Shown here: piece by piece, positions 6,091 to 15,659 of the stretch
Position numbering within the stretch: position 1 is the stretch's first letter
How the letters are laid out: each line of letters starts with the position of its first letter
Notes under the pieces: generated by a model
Seen by the model: the letters and a program-made list of their open reading frames with translations, nothing else
What the model was told of the DNA's origin: nothing
Database searches by the model: none
Position numbers and translations under genes: made by a program
Assembly: GCA_900552735.1 (NCBI GenBank)
Contig: USBA01000016.1
Coordinates: forward strand, 1-17,603
DNA length: 17,603 nucleotides
Source: an uncultured Collinsella sp.
GTDB lineage: Bacteria; Actinomycetota; Coriobacteriia; Coriobacteriales; Coriobacteriaceae
Direction: 5' to 3'

Positions 6091-6327
6091 ATGGCAGATC
6101 AGAAGACCTTCGAGCGCGTTTGCGACGTTATCCGCGAGACCGCCGGCCTTGACGATGTCGAGATGAAGCCCGAGTCCACGCTCGAGGAGATTGGCCTCGA
6201 CAGCCTGGGTACCGTCGAGATCCTCGTTGCCGTCGAGGACGAGTTTGGCATTGAGCTCGATACCGAGGAGAACCCCAAGACGGTCGGCGAGTTCGTCGAT
6301 ACGGTCGAGGCGGCATTGGAGAAGTAG
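6091..6327 (+). CDS. acpP: Acyl carrier protein
   Basis: The 78-residue acidic helical protein carries growing acyl chains on a phosphopantetheine arm. The attachment site is Ser38 in the classical DSLGTVE motif, followed by the recognition helix (VEILVAVEDEFGIELD). The ATG follows AAAGGAG (6077-6083). The 53-nt gap after fabH contains a small GC hairpin (6059-6070) without a T-run. The stop codon lies two bases before the fabK ATG, so the two are probably translationally coupled. No acpS is visible in the window, so the phosphopantetheinyl transferase must be encoded elsewhere. Confidence 0.97.
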   Translation: MADQKTFERVCDVIRETAGLDDVEMKPESTLEEIGLDSLGTVEILVAVEDEFGIELDTEENPKTVGEFVDTVEAALEK

Positions 6328-6329
6328 TG

Positions 6330-7274
6330 ATGCTCAAGTCTCCTCTCTGCGATTTGCTCGGCATCGAAAAGCCCGTGTTCCAGGGTGGCATGGCCTGGAT
6401 AGCCGACGCCTCGTTGGCATCTGCTGTGTCCGAGGCAGGCGGCTTAGGCATTATCGCGGCCATGAATGCCGACGCAAACTGGCTGCGCGATCAGATTCAC
6501 GAGCTGCGCGCCAAGACGGATAAGCCCTTTGGCGTCAACGTTATGCTCATGAGCCCGTTTGTCGACGAGGTCGCACAAGTGGTGATTGATGAGCAGGTGC
6601 CCGTAGTGGTGACCGGTGCCGGCAATCCCACCAAGTACATGAAGGCCTGGGGCGATGCAGGCATCAAGGTTATTCCCGTCGTGGCTTCGGTGGCGCTGGC
6701 GCGCCTCGTGGCGCGTCGTGGAGCTACGGCGGTTGTTGCCGAGGGCACCGAATCGGGCGGCCATATTGGCGAGACCTCGACGATGGCACTTGTCCCGCAG
6801 GTTGTCGATGCGGTCGATATTCCCGTGGTTGCGGCTGGCGGCATCGCCGATGGCCGCGGTGTGGCGGCCGCCTTTATGCTCGGCGCTGCCGGCGTCCAGG
6901 TGGGAACACGCTTTCTGGTCGCAAACGAGTGCACCGTATCCGAACAGTACAAAGAGCTGGTGCTCAAGGCAGGCGACACGTCGACGCGTGCGACCGGTCG
7001 CTCGACGGGACATCCGGTTCGCGCCCTCAAGAGCCCCTTCACCAACGCGTATGCCAAGAACGAGGCGGCGGGCGCAAGCCCCGAGGAGCTCGGGGCCATG
7101 GGCGCGGGCGCGCTTCGTAAGGCCGCAAAGGACGGTAATTACGAAGAGGGTTCGTATTTGTGCGGACAGATTGCTGGCATGGTCAACAAACGCCAGAGCG
7201 CACGCGAAATCGTCGACGATCTGGTCGTTGGCGCCGAGCATGTCCTGAAGGGTGCGTGTGCATGGGTGGCGTAG
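6330..7274 (+). CDS. fabK: FMN-dependent enoyl-ACP reductase II
   Basis: FabK reduces trans-2-enoyl-ACP, the last step of each elongation cycle. It is a TIM-barrel flavoprotein unrelated to FabI and insensitive to triclosan. The 314 residues show FQGGMAWIAD (18-27), GVNVMLMSP (68-76), the AEGTESGGHIGE loop (138-149) with the probable catalytic His145, and the FMN phosphate-binding stretches AAGGIADGRG (168-177) and GTRF. This combination and the operon position favour FabK over a nitronate monooxygenase. A GTG at 6327 is also in frame, but the ATG at 6330 has better spacing from GGAG. The 3' end overlaps fabD by 13 bases. Confidence 0.95.
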   Translation: MLKSPLCDLLGIEKPVFQGGMAWIADASLASAVSEAGGLGIIAAMNADANWLRDQIHELRAKTDKPFGVNVMLMSPFVDEVAQVVIDEQVPVVVTGAGNPTKYMKAWGDAGIKVIPVVASVALARLVARRGATAVVAEGTESGGHIGETSTMALVPQVVDAVDIPVVAAGGIADGRGVAAAFMLGAAGVQVGTRFLVANECTVSEQYKELVLKAGDTSTRATGRSTGHPVRALKSPFTNAYAKNEAAGASPEELGAMGAGALRKAAKDGNYEEGSYLCGQIAGMVNKRQSAREIVDDLVVGAEHVLKGACAWVA

Positions 7275-8188
7275 CGTTTCTGTTTGCCGGTCAGGGTGCC
7301 CAGCATCCCGCGATGGGCGTCGATCTCATCGAAGCATCGCTGGCGGCTGCCGAGGTGTTCGCCATTGCTGACGAGGCGCGCCCGGGGACCAGCGAGCAGT
7401 GCCGGAGCGCCTCGAAAGAGGAGCTCTCGCAGACTGAGAACACGCAGCCTTGCGTGTTCGTGCACGACTTGGCTGTCGCCGTCGCCCTGCGCGAGCGCGG
7501 CGTGGTGCCTGCCGCCTGTGCGGGATTCTCGCTGGGCGAGGTCGCCGCGCTCACCTTTGCGGGGGCGTTCGATACGCGAGCGGGCTTTGAGCTCGTGTGC
7601 GAGCGCGCGGCGCTGATGGCCGCGGCTGCCGAGCGCCATCCGGGCGGCATGCGCGCCGTCATCAAGCTAGATGCGGCGCAAGTCGAGGGCCTGGCAAAAC
7701 AGGCGGGCGAGGACTGCTGGCCGGTCAACTACAACAGTCCCCAGCAGACGGTTGTGGCTGGAGCGCCCGATGCGTTACAGACCCTCGACGTCCTGGTAAA
7801 AGAGGCTGGCGGTCGCGCCATGAAGGTCGCGGTGTCGGGTGCATTCCATAGCCCCTATATGGCCGAGGCGACCTGTGGCCTTGCTGCATATATCGAGGCC
7901 GGTCACGCACCGTCCCCATTGCTCATTCCTGTTTTGGCAAATATGACAGCGGCGCCCTATCCGGCGGACCCCCAGACGGCATCGGATGTCTTGGCCAATC
8001 AGGTGAGCCATGCCGTGCGCTGGGTCGATACGCTGCATGCTCTGCAGGATCAAGGCATCGACACATTTATTGAGGTCGGCCCCGGCAAAACGCTGTCCGG
8101 CCTGATCAAGCGTACGTTGAGCGACGTTCGTGTGTATTCGTGCGAGACGGCCGAGCAGGTCGCAGCTATTGCCGACGAGCTCGCATAG
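7262..8188 (+). CDS. fabD: Malonyl-CoA:ACP transacylase
   Basis: FabD moves malonyl groups from CoA to AcpP, supplying FabH and FabF. From the ATG at 7262 it has 308 residues, close to E. coli FabD (309). The ORF extends upstream, but only through the fabK coding sequence. Motifs are FLFAGQGAQ (6-14), the nucleophile elbow GFSLGE with Ser90, the oxyanion/acyl region NYNSPQQTVVAG (156-167), catalytic His196 in GAFHS, and EVGPGKTLSGL near the C-terminus. The residue before the nucleophile is Phe where E. coli has His (GHSLGE). Other hydrophobic residues occur there in related enzymes, so loss of function is not implied. Confidence 0.95.
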   Translation: MGGVAFLFAGQGAQHPAMGVDLIEASLAAAEVFAIADEARPGTSEQCRSASKEELSQTENTQPCVFVHDLAVAVALRERGVVPAACAGFSLGEVAALTFAGAFDTRAGFELVCERAALMAAAAERHPGGMRAVIKLDAAQVEGLAKQAGEDCWPVNYNSPQQTVVAGAPDALQTLDVLVKEAGGRAMKVAVSGAFHSPYMAEATCGLAAYIEAGHAPSPLLIPVLANMTAAPYPADPQTASDVLANQVSHAVRWVDTLHALQDQGIDTFIEVGPGKTLSGLIKRTLSDVRVYSCETAEQVAAIADELA

Positions 8189-8218
8189 TCCACAGGGCTG
8201 ATACCCGAAAGGAATGAC

Positions 8219-8992
8219 ATGGGCAATTTGAACAACGGCGCGCTCGAGCGCGACGGATCGCGCCGCGTGGCGCTGGTCACGGGCGGCTCGCGCGGCATCG
8301 GTCGCGCTTGTGCCGTGGGCCTGGCGGAGGACGGCTTTGATATCGCCGTCGTCTATGCCGGCAGCGTCGATGCGGCGCGCGAGACGTGCGACGCCTGCGA
8401 GGCGGCTGGCGCCACGGCGCGCTCATATCAATGTGACGTGGCCGACCCCGCCGCCGTCAACACGTGCGTGGAGACGGTCCTCAACGACTTTGGCTCCATT
8501 TGGGCGCTCGTCAACAACGCCGGCATCACGCGCGACGGCCTGCTCATGCGTATGGGCGACGATGCCTTCGACCGCGTGCTCGATGTCAATCTCAAGGGCA
8601 CGTTCAATATGACGCGCGCGCTCACCAAGACCTTTATGCGCCAGCGCGGCGGCTGCGTCGTCAACATGAGCTCAGTCGTGGGCCTGATGGGTAATGCCGG
8701 GCAAGCCAACTACGCTGCCTCCAAGGCGGGCGTAATTGGCCTGACCAAGGCGGTGGCGCGCGAGCTTGCGCCCCGCGGCGTACGAGTGAACGCGGCCGCC
8801 CCCGGGTTTGTCGAGACAGATATGACGGCAAAGCTTTCGGAGAAGGTGCGTTCGGCAACCGAGGAGCAGATTCCCCTTAAGCGCATGGCGCGCCCCGAGG
8901 AAGTAGCCGGCGTGGTGCGCTTTCTGGCGAGCGATGCGGCTGCCTACATTACGGGCGAAGTCGTGCGCGTCGACGGTGGAATGGCGATGTAG
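8219..8992 (+). CDS. fabG: 3-oxoacyl-ACP reductase
   Basis: This NADPH-dependent short-chain dehydrogenase reduces 3-oxoacyl-ACP to (R)-3-hydroxyacyl-ACP. It shows the Rossmann motif TGGSRGIGRA (21-30), NNAG (99-102), Asn124 in DVNLKG, and the active-site Ser152, Tyr165 and Lys169 within SSVVGLMGNAGQANYAASK. It ends in TGEVVRVDGGMAM, typical of FabG. At 257 residues it is about ten longer than E. coli FabG because of an N-terminal tail (GNLNNGALERDGS) that precedes the first strand. The ATG at 8219 follows AAAGGA; no internal ATG or GTG start lies before the Rossmann strand, so the tail is probably real. It lies 30 nt after fabD. Confidence 0.96.
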   Translation: MGNLNNGALERDGSRRVALVTGGSRGIGRACAVGLAEDGFDIAVVYAGSVDAARETCDACEAAGATARSYQCDVADPAAVNTCVETVLNDFGSIWALVNNAGITRDGLLMRMGDDAFDRVLDVNLKGTFNMTRALTKTFMRQRGGCVVNMSSVVGLMGNAGQANYAASKAGVIGLTKAVARELAPRGVRVNAAAPGFVETDMTAKLSEKVRSATEEQIPLKRMARPEEVAGVVRFLASDAAAYITGEVVRVDGGMAM

Positions 8993-9031
8993 AAACCAGG
9001 GCCGAAGAACGGCTTGGATGAGGAGACCATG

Positions 9032-10279
9032 ATGGAACAGAGAGTTGCAATCACCGGCATCGGTGCCGTATCGCCGCTCGGCAACACCGCGCTTGCCACC
9101 TGGGCGGCAATGTGCGCCGGCACGTGCGGCATCGGCCCGATCACGCACTTCGATACCGATGCGTTTGCCGTTAAGGTGGCGGCCGAGGTCAAGGGCTTTG
9201 ACGGCAACGAGTACTTTGGCAAGCGTGACGCCAAGCACCTGGACCCCTGCGTCCAGTTTGCCCTGGCAGCGTCGGACGAGGCCATGCACGATGCGGGCTT
9301 TGATGTCGAGGGCGCCATTGATCGCGAGCGCCTGGGCGTCTACGTGGGCTCGGGCGTGGGCGGCATGACGACGCTCGTCGACAACGTCCATACGATTGCC
9401 GAACGTGGGCCCCGCCGCGCATCGCCCTATATGATCGCGATGATGATCCCCAACATGGCATCGGGCAATATCGCAATCCGCCACAAGGCAAAGGGGCCGA
9501 CCCTGCCCGTCGTGACCGCTTGCGCCACCTCGGCCCATGCGGTGGGTGAGGCGTTCCGCGCCATCAAGCACGGCTATGCCGATGCAATCCTGGCCGGCGG
9601 CGCCGAGGCTGCAATTATCCCCGATGCCGTTGCGGGCTTTACGTCCTGCCGTGCATTGACCACCAACCCCGATCCCGCGACGGCCTGCCGTCCGTTCGAT
9701 GCAGACCGCGACGGCTTTGTGATGGGCGAGGGCGCCTGCGTGCTCGTGCTCGAGAGCATGGAACATGCGCAGGCGCGCGGTGCGCACATTTATGCCGAGG
9801 TCGTGGGCTACGGCAACACCGATGATGCCTATCACATCACGAGCCCTGATCCCGAGGCTGCCGGCATTGCCCGCGCGATATCGCTGGCGGTGACCGAGGG
9901 CGACGTCAAGCCTTCCGAGGGTCTCTACATCAATGCCCACGGCACATCGACCAAGCTCAACGATTCGTCCGAGACGGCGGGCATTAAGCGGGCGCTCGGC
10001 GAGGACGCGGCGCGCGCCGCGCACGTCTCGTCGACCAAGTCGATGACCGGCCATATGATCGGCGCCACGGGTGCCATCGAGGTCATGGCCTGTGCCATGG
10101 CGCTCGAGCAGGGTGTGGTGCCGCCGACTATTAACTACCACACGCCCGATCCCGCCTGCGATCTTGACTACACGCCCAATCGCGCAGTTCGCGCCGACCT
10201 TACCTGGGCGCTTTCGACCAATCTGGGCTTTGGCGGGCACAACGCCGCCATCGCGCTGCGTAGATATACGAGGAGCTAG
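9032..10279 (+). CDS. fabF: 3-oxoacyl-ACP synthase II
   Basis: FabF extends acyl-ACP by two carbons with decarboxylation of malonyl-ACP. I chose the second ATG of the ATGATG pair because it lies six bases after AGGAG (9021-9025), giving 415 residues; the first ATG (9029) or an upstream TTG would be too close to or before that site. The Cys-His-His triad is visible: Cys164 in TACATSAHA, His303 in NAHGTST and His341 in SMTGHMIGATGA. The gating loop LGFGGHNA is near the C-terminus. It is the only elongating condensing enzyme in the window (no FabB). Confidence 0.97.
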   Translation: MEQRVAITGIGAVSPLGNTALATWAAMCAGTCGIGPITHFDTDAFAVKVAAEVKGFDGNEYFGKRDAKHLDPCVQFALAASDEAMHDAGFDVEGAIDRERLGVYVGSGVGGMTTLVDNVHTIAERGPRRASPYMIAMMIPNMASGNIAIRHKAKGPTLPVVTACATSAHAVGEAFRAIKHGYADAILAGGAEAAIIPDAVAGFTSCRALTTNPDPATACRPFDADRDGFVMGEGACVLVLESMEHAQARGAHIYAEVVGYGNTDDAYHITSPDPEAAGIARAISLAVTEGDVKPSEGLYINAHGTSTKLNDSSETAGIKRALGEDAARAAHVSSTKSMTGHMIGATGAIEVMACAMALEQGVVPPTINYHTPDPACDLDYTPNRAVRADLTWALSTNLGFGGHNAAIALRRYTRS

Positions 10280-10282
10280 AGC

Positions 10283-10756
10283 ATGGATTCCAAAAGACTT
10301 GCCGAGATAGCCGATGTGATGGAGGACCGCGGCCTCACGCGCGTGCGCGTTGAGGAGCCCGATGGCACCGCGGTCGAACTCGAGCGCGCGAGCGCCGCAC
10401 AGCCGGTTGCCGTGCCCATGCCCATGCCGAGCGCTATGGCCGCTCCAGTTGCAGCTCCCACAGTCGCGCCTGCCGCATCGGAGCCCGCCGCGCAGGCGCC
10501 TGCCGCCGCACCGGAGCCCAAGGGCACCGAGGTGACCGCTCCCATGGTCGGCGTTTTCTATGCTGCCCCGGCGCCGGGCGACGAGCCGTTTGTGCACGTG
10601 GGCTCTAAGGTCAAGGCCGGCGAGACCCTCTGCATCATCGAGGCCATGAAGGTTCTCAACGAGGTGACGGCCGAGGCAGACGGCGAGGTGCTCGAGATCT
10701 GCGTGGCCGACGGCGACCTCGTGGAGTTTGGCAGCTGCCTCATGAGGATCGGATAG
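10283..10756 (+). CDS. accB: Biotin carboxyl carrier protein of acetyl-CoA carboxylase
   Basis: This 157-residue subunit carries carboxybiotin between AccC and the carboxyltransferase. It has a short N-terminal domain, an Ala/Pro-rich flexible linker (about 36-80) and a C-terminal biotinyl domain. Lys123 in EAMKVLNE is the expected biotin site (E. coli reads EAMKMMNE). TAPMVGVFY (85-93) opens the domain. The start codon lies three bases after the fabF stop, with a GAGGAGCT ribosome site inside the end of fabF, so translation is coupled. It is the probable target of the divergent biotin ligase. Confidence 0.96.
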   Translation: MDSKRLAEIADVMEDRGLTRVRVEEPDGTAVELERASAAQPVAVPMPMPSAMAAPVAAPTVAPAASEPAAQAPAAAPEPKGTEVTAPMVGVFYAAPAPGDEPFVHVGSKVKAGETLCIIEAMKVLNEVTAEADGEVLEICVADGDLVEFGSCLMRIG

Positions 10757-10759
10757 GTG

Positions 10760-11188
10760 ATGTCCATGAACAAAGAAGAGCTCAAGAAGCTGTTGCCGCA
10801 TCGCGAGCCGATGCTTTTGCTCGACGAGGCCGAGCTGGTGGGCGACGAGGCCCACGGCAAGATCACGATCACGGGCGACGAGTACTTTTTGCAGGGGCAT
10901 TTTCCGGGAAACCCGGTGGTCCCCGGCGTGATTCAGTGCGAGATGCTCGCCCAAAACTGTTGCGTGCTGCTGATGGGCGACGAGGAAGCGCGCGGCGCGA
11001 CGCCGTTCTACACGAGTCTGGACAAGGTGCGCTTTAAGCGTCCGGTGCGCCCGGGCGACACGGTGAATCTGGTGTGCACCATCACGCGTGCGCGCGGGCC
11101 GTTCCGCTTTGCGACGGGTACTGCGAGCGTCAACGGTGAGGTTTGCTGCCGCGCCGATATGTCTTTTGCACTCATGCACGAAAGTTAA
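10760..11188 (+). CDS. fabZ: 3-hydroxyacyl-ACP dehydratase
   Basis: This hotdog-fold enzyme removes water from 3-hydroxyacyl-ACP to give trans-2-enoyl-ACP. It has 142 residues from the ATG at 10760; GTG at 10757 or ATG at 10766 are possible alternatives. The active-site pair His47 (LQGHFPGNPVVPG) and Glu61 (QCEMLAQ) is present, along with LLPHREPMLLLD near the N-terminus. It is of FabZ type and lacks the extra features of the FabA isomerase. Whether it can isomerise to the cis-3 intermediate, as FabN or some FabZ2 do, cannot be judged from sequence. It sits between accB and accC, as in streptococcal clusters. Confidence 0.95.
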   Translation: MSMNKEELKKLLPHREPMLLLDEAELVGDEAHGKITITGDEYFLQGHFPGNPVVPGVIQCEMLAQNCCVLLMGDEEARGATPFYTSLDKVRFKRPVRPGDTVNLVCTITRARGPFRFATGTASVNGEVCCRADMSFALMHES

Positions 11189-11198
11189 GGAAGGCTTC

Positions 11199-12528
<1,330 letters not shown>

Positions 12529-12542
<14 letters not shown>

Positions 12543-14253
12543 AAAAGCGAAGACGGTCAACGTCCTCGAGGGGCCGATGACCGAGTCGTGCGCCGAGTTT
12601 CCCGCGCGCCACGTGTTTATCAAGTGTCCGGAGTGCCGCCGCGTGATCGATGAGGCACGCCTGCACGACAACCTCGAGGTCTGCCCTCGTTGCGGCAAAC
12701 ACTTTCGCGTGAGCGGTCGCGCGCGCATGCGCATGACGGTCGACGAGGGAACGTTTGAGGAATGGGATGCCAATCTGGCGTCGGAGGATTTCCTCTCGTT
12801 TCCCGGCTATGCCGACAAGCTCAAGAGCGTGAGCGAGCGTTCGGGCGAGTGCGATGCCGTTGTGTGCGGCAGGGGCAAAATCTGCGGTTGCGATGCGGCG
12901 CTCTTCTTTATGGACGCCAACTTTATGATGGGCTCGATGGGTTCCGTGGTGGGCGAGAAGATCTGTCGCGCATTTGAGCGTGCGACCGAGCTGGGATTGC
13001 CAGTTGTCGGCTTTACCGTTTCGGGCGGTGCGCGCATGCAGGAGGGCGTGACATCGCTTATGCAGATGGCCAAGATTTCTGCGGCGGTTAGGCGCCACAG
13101 CGAGGCGGGCGGCCTGTATATCACAGTGCTCACCGACCCCACGACCGGAGGCGTAACCGCGAGCTTTGCCATGGAGGGCGACATTATCCTGGCCGAGCCC
13201 GATGCCCTGACGGCATTTGCCGGTCCGCGCGTGATCGAGCAGAACATGCATAAGCGCCTGCCCAAGGGGTTCCAGCGCTCCGAGTTTTTGCTGGAGCACG
13301 GTTTTTGCGATGCTGTCGTTCCGCGTGGCGAGATTACGCTCACGGTGGGCGAGCTGCTGGCGCTGCACGAAGGGCACGTGCCCGGCCTGGGGGCACCGCA
13401 CGAGATTGTGCATACGGGTCGCCGCGGCAAAAAGTTGGGACACTTGTTCAAGCGCTCGGCCGCACCAAAAACCGCGCTCGAGATTGTCAAACAGACCCGC
13501 TCGGCAGATCGCGCCACGGCAGGCGAGATGATCTCGCTGGGCCTGGATGGATTTGTGGAGCTGCACGGCGACCGCTACTTTGGCGACGACGCCGCTGTGG
13601 TGGCTGGCATTGGCTGGAAAGACGGGCGCCCCGTAACGGTCATCGCCATCGAGCGCGGCACCACGACCAAAGAGCGCATGCGTCGCAACTTTGGCATGGC
13701 ACATCCCGAGGGCTACCGCAAAGCGCGTCGCCTTATGCGCCAGGCCGAAAAGTTTGGTCGACCGGTTCTGTGCCTGGTCGATACTTCGGGCGCGTTTTGC
13801 GGCATCGGTGCCGAGGAGCGCGGCCAGGGCGAGGCGATTGCCCAGAATCTCATGGAGATGAGCGGCCTTAAGACGCCGATTGTCTCGGTGGTGACGGGCG
13901 AGGGCGGCTCTGGTGGCGCGCTGGCGCTATCCGTGGCCGACCGCATCCTGATGCTCTCGAGCTCGGCCTATTCGGTCGTGAGCCCCGAGGCCTGTGCGTC
14001 GATCCTGTGGAAGGATACCGACCGCGCGAATGAGGCCGCCGAGGCGCTGAAGCTCACGGCTCCCGATCTGTTGGCGCTCGGCATCATCGACGGCATTGTT
14101 GACGATAGGGGCCTGTCGCATGAGGAGATCGCCGGTGCCGTCATGTCCTCGGCATTTGATGCCTTCGATACGCTTGGGCAGCTCGACGAGGCGACCCTCA
14201 CAAACCTCCGCTACGAAAAGTACCGCGCAATCGGTCAGTACCGCACGATGTGA
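12529..14253 (+). CDS. accDA: Fused acetyl-CoA carboxylase carboxyltransferase beta-alpha (AccD-AccA)
   Basis: One 574-residue chain holds both carboxyltransferase subunits, which transfer the carboxyl group from biotin to acetyl-CoA. Residues about 1-285 are AccD-like: a zinc ribbon with Cys33, Cys36, Cys52 and Cys55, then VVGFTVSGGARMQEG (159-173) and DPTTGGVTASFA (203-214). Residues about 305-574 are AccA-like: FVELHGDRYFGDD (342-354), TTKERMRRNFGMAHPEGY (379-396), GIGAEERGQGEAIA (425-438), GEGGSGGALA (457-466) and SPEACASILWK (485-495). The AccA segment usually reading DTPGAYPG is DTSGAFCG here. The AccA N-terminal helical region is shortened, so the linker is brief. The frame is continuous, so this is a real fusion. 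The start overlaps accC by 14 bases without a clear ribosome site, which suggests translational coupling; ATG 12535 is an alternative start. Confidence 0.95.
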
Positions 14254-14278
14254 CAAAGGGGCAGCCCGCATGTCACAT
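14248..14278 (+). other. Perfect intercistronic hairpin at the accDA / EIIC junction
   Basis: ATGTGACA (14248-14255) is the exact inverse of TGTCACAT (14271-14278), and the loop can extend the stem with GGG/CCC pairs. It covers the accDA stop codon and an in-frame ATG at 14270. No T-run follows, so it is not a standard terminator; it could hide the upstream ATG, stabilise the upstream message or weaken readthrough. Confidence 0.6.
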
Positions 14279-14293
14279 TGGGAAAGGCGTTCC

Positions 14294-15508
14294 ATGTCAC
14301 AAGTTTCTAACACCTCGTTTACAACGACGGTTTCATCAAACGCCATGGCCGTGGTGGACTATCTGTCCAAAAGCATGATGTCGGCGCTGCCGTTTATTGT
14401 CTGCGCGGCGTTGTTCCGCACCGTCGCCGTCATTATGGGCGAAGGCATGCTGGGCCTGTGGTCTGCCGATTCCGAAATCTATCGCCTGTTCTACAGTTGG
14501 CTCTATAACGCCGGCTACTACTTTTTGCCCATTTATCTTGGTTGGGCGGCCGCCCGCCAGCTCGGTTGCTCGGAGCAGCTGGGCATGATGCTGGGCGGCG
14601 TATTGATTGTGCCCGATCTGCTTAAGCTCGTTGATGCCGCATCGACGACGGGGGCATCGATGACTTTCGTGTATGGTCTACTTCCCGCGCCGGTCAACGA
14701 TTACACGACGACTGTTATTCCGGTTCTCATCTCGGTGCCCGTGCTATGGCGAGTGGAGTGTTTCTTTCAGCGCGTTATCCCTAAGGCCGTGGCGTTTTCG
14801 TTCGTTCCGTTTGCGACCATGCTTGTCATGGTTCCGATTTCGCTGTGTATTACGGCACCGGCGGGCAGCTATCTGGGCATGCTGTTGGGCCAGCTTATGT
14901 TTATGCTTGGCAATTCCGGTGGCATCGTGTCGCTGCTCACGCTCATGGGGCTTGCCGCGGGTTGGGAGTTCCTAAAGATCGCGGGCGTCAGCAACGTCGT
15001 CCTATCGCTCGCCTACGCGCAGTTTATGAGTGTGGGAACGGATTCGTGCATCCTGATTGCCGCGACGATGGCCACGTTCGCCGTTTGGGGCATGCCCTTT
15101 GGTGCGTCGCTCCGCGTTGCGGATAAGGACGAGAAGACGCTCATGCTGGGCTATTCGATCTCGGGTGTTCTTGGCGGCGTAAGCGAGCCGGCGCTGTACG
15201 GCTGCGGCTTTAAATATGGCAGGTGCCTGACGTGCATGGCCATTGGCGGCGCCGTCGGAGGCCTTGTTGCAGCCGTGGGCCACGTTACGGCCTATACCAT
15301 CGGCATGACGAATGTCCTCATGGTCATTGGCTTTGCCACGGGCGGCATTTCGAACCTGCTGTGGTGCTGCGTTGCTGGCGGCACGGCATTTGCGGTGTCT
15401 GCGGCGCTGAGCTACTGCTTTGGCGTGGTGCCGGCGAAGGAGCAGGCGACGGGGGACGGAGCCGATTCGCCAGAAACGATGGCGAGCGCTGCTGAAGCAA
15501 GCGCATAA
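14294..15508 (+). CDS. Stand-alone PTS EIIC membrane component (glucose/beta-glucoside family)
   Basis: This is a polytopic membrane protein with about ten hydrophobic segments, 404 residues from the ATG at 14294. That start follows GGAAAGG and lies outside the hairpin that covers the alternative ATG at 14270. The signature GGVSEPALYG (294-303) corresponds to the GITEPAIYG-type motif of beta-glucoside/sucrose EIIC proteins, and LGMMLGGVLIVPDL (96-109) matches their conserved membrane stretch. No EIIB or EIIA domain is fused or encoded nearby, and the hydrophilic tail (about 381-404) is too short for one. It must borrow phosphorylation domains from another system, act as a non-phosphorylating transporter, or do something else. 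The substrate is unknown. It lies 40 nt after accDA with no terminator between. Confidence 0.8.
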   Translation: MSQVSNTSFTTTVSSNAMAVVDYLSKSMMSALPFIVCAALFRTVAVIMGEGMLGLWSADSEIYRLFYSWLYNAGYYFLPIYLGWAAARQLGCSEQLGMMLGGVLIVPDLLKLVDAASTTGASMTFVYGLLPAPVNDYTTTVIPVLISVPVLWRVECFFQRVIPKAVAFSFVPFATMLVMVPISLCITAPAGSYLGMLLGQLMFMLGNSGGIVSLLTLMGLAAGWEFLKIAGVSNVVLSLAYAQFMSVGTDSCILIAATMATFAVWGMPFGASLRVADKDEKTLMLGYSISGVLGGVSEPALYGCGFKYGRCLTCMAIGGAVGGLVAAVGHVTAYTIGMTNVLMVIGFATGGISNLLWCCVAGGTAFAVSAALSYCFGVVPAKEQATGDGADSPETMASAAEASA

Positions 15509-15546
15509 GCCCGTGCGACAAAAGGACGATTCCATTGTCATGTTCC

Positions 15547-15578
15547 AAGGCCGTGGCCCGTGTGGGTCGCGGCTTTTT
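15547..15578 (+). terminator. Intrinsic terminator after the fatty-acid/EIIC operon
   Basis: GCCGTGGCCC (15550-15559) pairs with GGGTCGCGGC (15564-15573), with two G-U pairs, over a 4-nt loop. A short A/T extension and TTTTT follow. It separates the EIIC gene from the transporter gene downstream. Confidence 0.88.
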
Positions 15579-15610
15579 GTATCTGGGGGACAAAGTGGCT
15601 ACACTACAAT
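15577..15610 (+). promoter_or_regulatory. Weak candidate promoter for the cation transporter gene
   Basis: TTGTAT (15577-15582) and TACACT (15600-15605) are 17 bases apart; TACAAT (15605-15610) is a better -10 by itself but has no matching -35. The -35 would overlap the terminator T-run. A promoter is expected here because a terminator precedes the next gene. Confidence 0.4.
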
Positions 15611-15659
15611 CCGATTGTGCATTGGATATATATGGATGAAGCCATGGGGGCGGATATTG

